In this document: positions 59,591-64,000 of the stretch, one piece after another
How the letters are laid out: each line of letters opens with the position of its first letter
Numbering within the stretch: position 1 is the stretch's first letter
Origin: Ramlibacter monticola
Lineage (GTDB): Bacteria; Pseudomonadota; Gammaproteobacteria; Burkholderiales; Burkholderiaceae_C
DNA: 64,000 bases
Assembly (NCBI RefSeq): GCF_016722785.1
Contig: NZ_JAEQNE010000001.1
Coordinates: forward strand, 1,054,001 to 1,118,000
Direction of reading: 5' to 3'
Made by a program: the position numbers and the translations under genes
Notes under the pieces: generated by a model
The model's input: only the letters and a program-made list of their open reading frames with translations
Database searches by the model: none
Told to the model about the DNA's origin: nothing

Positions 59591-59766
59591 GCCCGCACTC
59601 CCCACAGCCACGCCCACAGCGGGATCGGGTTCAACTCCGGCAGCGCCGGCTCGGTGGTGCGCAGCTGCGGGACGGCCGGCGCCGGCTCGCGCTCCCACTC
59701 GGTGTGCAGGTCGCGCTCGATCTGGTCGATGCGGTCGCGCAGCTGCTCGCGGGGGACGGGCTTCAT
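59587..59766 (-). CDS. Small phage protein with Trp-rich C-terminus (59 aa)
   Basis: The protein starts MKPVPREQLRDRIDQIERD, a charged helix, and ends PLWAWLWGVRA, a short hydrophobic Trp-rich tail. It overlaps both neighbouring genes by 4 nt. The function is unknown. Confidence 0.5.
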   Translation of the reverse strand: MKPVPREQLRDRIDQIERDLHTEWEREPAPAVPQLRTTEPALPELNPIPLWAWLWGVRA

Positions 59767-60104
59767 CGCACCGGCTCCAGGTTGCCGTCCAGCCGCACCA
59801 CGCCGAAGCGGAGGTCCGCGGCCAGCCGCGACTCGATCGTGGCGCCGCGGGAGTGTTCCCACTCCGGCAGGCGACAGATGTGCGTGCAGCGCATCATGGC
59901 CACGAGGTCGGCGCGCATCGCCCGCACCCAGTACTCGGCCAGGTCGGCGTGGTCGGCCGGCGGCTCCTCCGTGAAGACCTCATGCGGGTTGACCACCTGG
60001 TAGCCGGCGGCGCGCAGGTTCTCCGCGGCGCGGTCGAAGGCGGGGCGGTTGCCCTCGGGGCGGCCGCTGATCGGCCCGGACAGGTAGACGACGTTGTTGC
60101 TCAT
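59763..60104 (-). CDS. DUF4406 protein (nucleoside deoxyribosyltransferase-like)
   Basis: The 113-residue protein has the DUF4406 signature VVYLSGPISGRPEGNRPAF at its start and YWVRAMRADLVAMMRCTHI in its centre. The fold resembles nucleoside 2-deoxyribosyltransferases. Phages may use it in nucleotide metabolism. It overlaps both neighbours by 4 nt. Confidence 0.82.
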   Translation of the reverse strand: MSNNVVYLSGPISGRPEGNRPAFDRAAENLRAAGYQVVNPHEVFTEEPPADHADLAEYWVRAMRADLVAMMRCTHICRLPEWEHSRGATIESRLAADLRFGVVRLDGNLEPVR

Positions 60105-60619
60105 TCGCTGAAGCCCTCCAGGATCTGATTCATCATTCCGTCCGCCCTGTCCTTCAGGTGCGGCCACAGGTAGCGCGCCGCGTGCGGGCCGCGCAGGAAG
60201 GCGACCACTCGCTGGTGGAAGTCCTCGAATGCCTCCTGATCGGCGGCCGCGAAGCTGACCGAGCGCGGGATCGGCACCACGCCACCGGCCGGGCCCGCGG
60301 CCCACGTCACCCATCCCGCGCCGACCTTGATCCAGTACAGGAACTGGTCGAAGTGTTCGAAGCGCTCCTGCGCCTCGAACAGCGCCTGCTCCAGGGCGAA
60401 GTGCCGGCGGTGGAAGGGACCGCTGCGCGCCTGGTGCGTCTTGATCTCCACCACCTCGCCGGGCTCCAGCCGGAACAGGCGGTTGATGAACCGGCGCCAG
60501 GACTTGCTGTGCTGCTCGCCGAGTCCATCGACAGTGCCGAACAGCACCCGGCGCGCGGCCTCCGCATCCGCCGGAGCGATCGGGGCGGCTTCCTGGCGAA
60601 CGAGCAGGATGTCAGGCAT
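60101..60619 (-). CDS. DUF1367-like phage protein
   Basis: The 172-residue protein starts MPDILLVRQEAAPIAPADAE and contains FHRRHFALEQALFEAQERFEH with FLYWIKVGAGW, close to phage DUF1367 proteins, common in nin regions, of unknown role. It overlaps the neighbours by 4 and 8 nt. Confidence 0.7.
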   Translation of the reverse strand: MPDILLVRQEAAPIAPADAEAARRVLFGTVDGLGEQHSKSWRRFINRLFRLEPGEVVEIKTHQARSGPFHRRHFALEQALFEAQERFEHFDQFLYWIKVGAGWVTWAAGPAGGVVPIPRSVSFAAADQEAFEDFHQRVVAFLRGPHAARYLWPHLKDRADGMMNQILEGFSE

Positions 60620-60839
60620 GGAACGCCTCCTCCAGTTCCAGCACCAGCTGCCGCGGATCGACCTCCCGGCCCGGGTCCACGACCGCGGCCGCGCGCCGGT
60701 GGCTGGGCGCCTCGAAGAACCGGCGGCCGCTCACCGCCGCGGCGCCGACGGCCCGGGCGCACTTCTCGCCCAGCACCAACCCGGCCCAGCGGATCGGGTG
60801 GCGCAGGGAGCGGCCGCAGCGAGAACAAACGGCAGTCAC
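60612..60839 (-). CDS. Small zinc-ribbon phage protein (75 aa)
   Basis: The protein starts at GTG 60839 (GTGA overlap). It has a CSRCGRSLRHP...LGEKCAR pattern, the four-ligand knuckle of DUF6011-like proteins. A helical tail VLELEEAFHA ends it. It could bind nucleic acid. No other motif is present. Confidence 0.6.
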   Translation of the reverse strand: MTAVCSRCGRSLRHPIRWAGLVLGEKCARAVGAAAVSGRRFFEAPSHRRAAAVVDPGREVDPRQLVLELEEAFHA

Positions 60840-61327
60840 AGCACATTCCCGTCGTGATGGGCGCGCTTCGCTGCCAGATATGCAGCGTGCGCCTCTTCCT
60901 GGCTGTCGAAAGTTCCGATGTGCACCGACCTGCCATCGATCCCGATGGTCGCCCTCCACTTACTGCGCTTCTTGCTGACGCCAAGCACCCCCGATCTATT
61001 CCGCCTCAGTGGCTCGATCACGTTTTGGTTGTTACCCACGACAGAAACGTCGCGCAGGTTTGCAAGTGCGTTATTGGCCCTGTTGTGGTCGATATGGTCG
61101 ATGACGCCCTTCGGCCATGCGCCATAGACGTGCATCCACGCCAATCGGTGCGCTCGATAGCTGCGGCCGTCCACGCTGATCGCCACGTATCCGAGCGGAG
61201 TAGTGCACCCTGCCTTCCTTCCGGACCACGCGGCCAAAGAACAGGCGGCCGTCCATGTGAATTCGCCCGTCTCGCGGTCGTATTGCAACAACGATCGCAG
61301 ACGCTCTACGGTCAGTTCGGTCGTCAT
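60836..61327 (-). CDS. HNH homing-endonuclease-like protein with AP2 domain
   Basis: The 163-residue protein starts MTTELTVERLRSLLQYDRETG. The HNH part has YRAHRLAWMHVYGAWPKGVIDHIDHNRANN, a typical phage intron-nuclease-like arrangement. The C-terminal AP2 DNA-binding part has SGVLGVSKKRSKWRATI and HIGTFDSQEEAHAAYLA. It starts 1 nt inside the stop of another nuclease-like gene. Confidence 0.88.
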   Translation of the reverse strand: MTTELTVERLRSLLQYDRETGEFTWTAACSLAAWSGRKAGCTTPLGYVAISVDGRSYRAHRLAWMHVYGAWPKGVIDHIDHNRANNALANLRDVSVVGNNQNVIEPLRRNRSGVLGVSKKRSKWRATIGIDGRSVHIGTFDSQEEAHAAYLAAKRAHHDGNVL

Positions 61328-61842
61328 CAGGCGGCCCTCGCGCCAAGCCCGGCGAACGGATCGCCGGCCTCTCGGCACCACTTGTTGGACCGAATCCCGC
61401 AGACGTGGCTCTTGCTCACCCCGAACCGTTCCGCCACCACATGCGACGGCTCGCTGCTGTAGCGAATCGCCCGGACCTGCTCCTGCGTCAGCTTGATGTT
61501 CTTCCGCGTGCGCGCGGCGGCCGTCATCCGTGCCCTGGCGGCGGCCGACAGCTTCCGCCCTCGGGCCATCTCGCCTCGGGTGACCTCGATCAGGTGGGAG
61601 GGCTCGACACACCCGCCGTTGCCGTGCTTGCACACGACGCATGCGTTCTTGTGCGCAGGCCGCCCCTCCCTCGCCTCGAAGACCATCCGCCGGACGTTGA
61701 TCGTTTCCTTCTTGCCGGACTGCGGGTTGATCCAGTTGGCCTGCGGAACGCCGGAGCGCTTGCAGAGCTTCCACACCAGGCAGCCGTCGTCCCTCGAGGC
61801 GCGCCCTGCGAGCCACTGGCGCCATTCGGCGATCGTCCTCAT
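61327..61842 (-). CDS. HNH-like nuclease with C-terminal helix-turn-helix
   Basis: The 171-residue protein has a cysteine knuckle CVVCKHGNGGCVEPSHLIEV with the conserved His. The C-terminal helix-turn-helix is LTQEQVRAIRYSSEPSHVVA with VSKSHVCGIRSNKWC, like intron-encoded nuclease repeats. It is adjacent to the AP2-HNH gene. Both may be freestanding homing endonucleases. Confidence 0.75.
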   Translation of the reverse strand: MRTIAEWRQWLAGRASRDDGCLVWKLCKRSGVPQANWINPQSGKKETINVRRMVFEAREGRPAHKNACVVCKHGNGGCVEPSHLIEVTRGEMARGRKLSAAARARMTAAARTRKNIKLTQEQVRAIRYSSEPSHVVAERFGVSKSHVCGIRSNKWCREAGDPFAGLGARAA

Positions 61843-62132
61843 GCGACGGTCACCTCCAGCGCGGCCAGCGCCTCCACGATGCTGCTCACCACCACGCACC
61901 GGCCACCGCGCCACGCGGCATGCCACTTGATCTGGTCGTCCGTGAGTTGCCGCGCGCTCGGGGGCTTGCTGCCGTCCTTGACTTCCAGCAGGTACGTCGT
62001 GCCGCGGAAACCCACCAGGAGATCCGGGATGCCGTCGCCCACCGCGGCCAGGCTGAACACGTCGGCGCCGATGCGGCGCAGCGCGGCGACGATCTCCGGC
62101 TGGTTTCGATCGACCTTCGCGGCGCGGCGCAT
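61839..62132 (-). CDS. PDDEXK/VRR-NUC-like nuclease
   Basis: The 97-residue protein has the PD-(D/E)xK pattern GDGIPDLLVGF followed by TYLLEVKDG, with Asp, Glu and Lys in the expected spacing. It begins MRRAAKVDRNQPEIVAAL at ATG 62132, 1 nt into the previous stop. Such proteins often act as phage recombination nucleases or resolvases. Confidence 0.72.
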   Translation of the reverse strand: MRRAAKVDRNQPEIVAALRRIGADVFSLAAVGDGIPDLLVGFRGTTYLLEVKDGSKPPSARQLTDDQIKWHAAWRGGRCVVVSSIVEALAALEVTVA

Positions 62133-62347
62133 CAGGCGGCCCTCCGGATCCGGTCCCACAGCACGGCGGCGCGCGCGATGTTCACGCCGCCCAGCCTCTG
62201 GCGCGCCAGGATCATGTGGTGCTCCACCGTGCGGTAGGCGACGCCGATCTCCCGGGCGATCTCCTTGCCGGTCAGGCCGGCGACGATCAGGTCCATCACG
62301 ACGGCTTGCCGCTCGGTGAGTCCGCCGGCTGGTTCGCCGCTATCCAC
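62132..62347 (-). CDS. LuxR-type helix-turn-helix protein (small)
   Basis: The 71-residue protein is almost only a LuxR HTH: GLTERQAVVMDLIVAGLTGK then EIAREIGVAYRTVEHHMILA. The start is uncertain: GTG 62347 is chosen because upstream residues belong to the neighbouring gene in another frame. It overlaps that gene by about 52 nt. It is probably a phage transcription factor. Confidence 0.7.
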   Translation of the reverse strand: MDSGEPAGGLTERQAVVMDLIVAGLTGKEIAREIGVAYRTVEHHMILARQRLGGVNIARAAVLWDRIRRAA

Positions 62348-62490
62348 TCCTGCAGATGCCGCCGCAGGTCCTTGAACAGCCAGGGTTCGTTCTGCGCATA
62401 CCACGCAGCGGCCGTCAGGGCATAGGCCGGATCCGACGTCGCCATCTCCCGGACGTGGTTCCAGATCGTTCGCTTGTGCTCTGGTGTCAT
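62296..62490 (-). CDS. Small hypothetical phage protein (64 aa)
   Basis: The protein starts MTPEHKRTIWNHVREMATSD and is helical (PAYALTAAAWYAQNEPWLF). It lies 8 nt downstream of the helicase gene and overlaps the HTH gene. The function is unknown. Confidence 0.5.
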   Translation of the reverse strand: MTPEHKRTIWNHVREMATSDPAYALTAAAWYAQNEPWLFKDLRRHLQEWIAANQPADSPSGKPS

Positions 62491-62498
62491 TCCGCACC

Positions 62499-63866
62499 TC
62501 AGACCTCCTGCGTGTATTGCCGGCGGACCGGCCGGCTGTATTCCTCGGGCGGCGCCACCGTGGCCGTCCACTCCTGGTACTGGCCTTGGAATCCCAGCGT
62601 CACCCCGCCGGTCTTGCCCTGCCGGTTCTTCGGGATGTCGCAGTGGATGACGCGGAAGCCGTCCTTCTCCTCCCCCATGCGGGAGAGCAGCATCACCACG
62701 TCGGCGTCTTCCTCGATGGAGCCGGACTCCTTCAAGTCGCTGAGCACCGGACGGCCGCTGGTGCGCTTCTCCACCTCGCGATTGAGCTGCGACAGCGTGA
62801 TGACCGTGATGTCCAACTGCATGGCCAGCGCCTTCAGCCCACGCGACAGCTGCTCGATCTGGTGGTGCCGGTTGTCCTTGTCTCCGGCCGCACAGAGCTG
62901 GATGTAGTCGAGGATCAGCACCTTCAGGTTGTGCTGGCGCTTCAGCGCGCGGGCCTTCGCCTGGATGTCGGCCAGCGTCAGCGCGGCCTGGTCGTCCAGG
63001 AACAGCGGCAGGCCGCGCATGTGCTCCACCGCCTCGGTGAGCCGGCTCCAGTCGTCGTCCGCCAGGTCACCGGAAATGATCCGGCTCAGGTCGAGGCGGC
63101 CCAGGTTCGCGGCGCCGCGCTCCACCAGATCGTCCTTCGGCATCTCCTGCGAGAGGATCGCCGCGGCATGGCCGGCGCGCGCCGCGTTCAAGGCGAACTG
63201 CTGCGCGAGCGACGACTTGCCGATGGAGGGCCGCGCCGCGACGATGACCTGCTTCCCGCCCTTGAGTCCGCCGCCCAGCAGCCGGTCGATGTCGCTGATT
63301 CCGGTGGAGATCCCGCGCGGCTCGGTGCCGTCGGCGCGGTTCTGGATGCGATCCAGCAGAGCTACCACCGACTCGGAGATCGCCGTCGGCATGGTGCGCC
63401 CGCCCTGAACCTGGACGGACTGCAGCGCGGACTGCGCCTGGTCCAGACGCTCGGCGACCGTCATCGGACCGGGCTCCAGCGCCAGGGCCTTGACCTTCTC
63501 CGCCGCCTCGATCAGCCCGCGAAGGAGAGCCTTCTCCAGCACGATCTCGGAGTAGCGCCGGACGTTGGCCGAGCTCATGACCGTCTGCTGCAGCGAGTTC
63601 AGGTACGACAGCCCGCCGACTTCCTCGGCCTTCCCGAGCTTCACCAACTCCTCGTAGACCGTCATCACGTCGGCCGGCTTGTTCGCGACCACCAGCGAGG
63701 CGATCACGTCGAAGATGACCGCGTGGTCGGCGCCGAAGTGCCGCGCCTGGAGGATGTCGCCGACGCGGTCCCACGCGCCGTTGTCCAGGAGAAGGCTCCC
63801 CAGCACGGATGCCTCGACCTCCGGCAGCCAGAGAAGCGAGCCGGGGTTCAGGTCACGCGGGTGCAT
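62499..63866 (-). CDS. Phage replicative DNA helicase, DnaB family
   Basis: The 455-residue protein has the DnaB N-terminal domain (EASVLGSLLLDNGAWDRVGD) and the RecA-like C-terminal domain. Walker A reads VAARPSIGKSSLAQQFA near residue 205, with the DEAD-like Walker B VLILDYIQL near residue 315 and the arginine-finger region RPVLSDLKESGSIEEDAD. It unwinds DNA at the phage origin. It starts at ATG 63866, overlapping the upstream gene by 14 nt. Confidence 0.94.
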   Translation of the reverse strand: MHPRDLNPGSLLWLPEVEASVLGSLLLDNGAWDRVGDILQARHFGADHAVIFDVIASLVVANKPADVMTVYEELVKLGKAEEVGGLSYLNSLQQTVMSSANVRRYSEIVLEKALLRGLIEAAEKVKALALEPGPMTVAERLDQAQSALQSVQVQGGRTMPTAISESVVALLDRIQNRADGTEPRGISTGISDIDRLLGGGLKGGKQVIVAARPSIGKSSLAQQFALNAARAGHAAAILSQEMPKDDLVERGAANLGRLDLSRIISGDLADDDWSRLTEAVEHMRGLPLFLDDQAALTLADIQAKARALKRQHNLKVLILDYIQLCAAGDKDNRHHQIEQLSRGLKALAMQLDITVITLSQLNREVEKRTSGRPVLSDLKESGSIEEDADVVMLLSRMGEEKDGFRVIHCDIPKNRQGKTGGVTLGFQGQYQEWTATVAPPEEYSRPVRRQYTQEV

Positions 63867-64000
63867 GTGCGCCCTCCTCCCGCGCCCGCTGGCGCTCCTC
63901 GAGAACCGTCTTCTCCTGCAGGCCGTTGGACGTCCACGCCGGGCCGTCGTCGCCGATGAACCAGAGCTGGTACCAGCGGCGCCGCACGCTGTTCGCGAAG
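63853..64000 (-). CDS. Phage early protein, C-terminal end (partial, runs off right edge)
   Basis: The last 48 codons are in the window, with an open frame to the right edge. The visible part contains RRRWYQLWFIGDDGPAW and a charged helix EKTVLEERQRAREEG. Position just upstream of the DnaB gene suggests a replication protein, but no motif identifies it. The stop TGA lies at 63855-63853. Confidence 0.6.
   Translation of the reverse strand, partial: FANSVRRRWYQLWFIGDDGPAWTSNGLQEKTVLEERQRAREEGAHAPA

Larger units (their letters stand above)
35731..64000 (-). mobile_element. HK97-type siphovirus prophage (one end; continues past right edge)
   Basis: About 28 kb of co-oriented, overlapping phage genes cover replication, late regulation, lysis, packaging, head and tail, in the order of lambdoid HK97-like siphophages. 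The left boundary is set by the minus-strand terminator and by the change from host genes to phage genes, and is not exact. No attachment-site duplication can be seen because the other end is outside. All structural genes look intact in the part shown, but inducibility cannot be judged. Confidence 0.93.

Overview
The window is GC-rich DNA from a betaproteobacterium of the order Burkholderiales, most likely the Comamonadaceae (Ramlibacter, Variovorax or Acidovorax type). Supporting marks are a TctABC/Bug-type transporter operon with an MmgE/PrpD gene, a YbiB-CobA pair, a FlhDC flagellar master regulator, and the rpsU-yqeY, pmbA, yjgA (darP)-mog, trmJ-cysE and suhB-mscS arrangements. The genus is an inference, because no rRNA is present.

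Positions 1-10.4 kb, minus strand: a tight operon of eight genes with 4-8 nt overlaps for most junctions. It encodes a MurG/MGT-like glycosyltransferase, two GT4 glycosyltransferases, a heparinase II/III-like protein, two paralogous phosphotransferase (APH-fold) proteins, an ABC exporter and the start of another glycosyltransferase. It probably builds, trims, phosphorylates and exports a glycoconjugate, but its product is not known to me. Positions 10.7-15.7 kb, minus strand: SDR, MmgE/PrpD and the TctA-TctB-TctC tripartite carboxylate transporter.

Positions 15.8-23 kb: ybiB-cobA, then a motility block with a secreted cache protein, a chemoreceptor, and flhC followed by flhD in reversed order, led by a sigma-28-like promoter. 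A secreted hypothetical protein and a HI0933-type flavoprotein follow. Positions 23-35.7 kb are housekeeping genes: rpsU, yqeY, pmbA, yjgA, mog, cysE and trmJ, an NAD(P)-linked 2-oxoacid oxidoreductase operon (gamma-alpha-beta-flavoprotein) behind an FNR-type box, suhB and mscS. Three copies of a 120-122 bp palindromic repeat sit between genes at 23.98, 26.78 and 28.48 kb.

From about 35.7 kb to the right edge lies one end of a lambdoid, HK97-type siphovirus prophage. Almost all genes are on the minus strand, so phage gene order runs from right to left. The order is replication (DnaB helicase), nin-like small genes and HNH nucleases, a Q-like late regulator, a structured leader, lysis (holin, GH19 endolysin), HNH, terminase, portal, protease, capsid, connectors, tail tube, tail chaperones with a -1 frameshift signal, tape measure, a very short tail tip and a tail fibre with an SGNH esterase. 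The outermost phage gene is a plus-strand SGNH lipoprotein that looks like a lysogenic-conversion gene. Integrase, repressor and the second attachment site are outside the window, so the prophage is incomplete here but shows no obvious broken gene.
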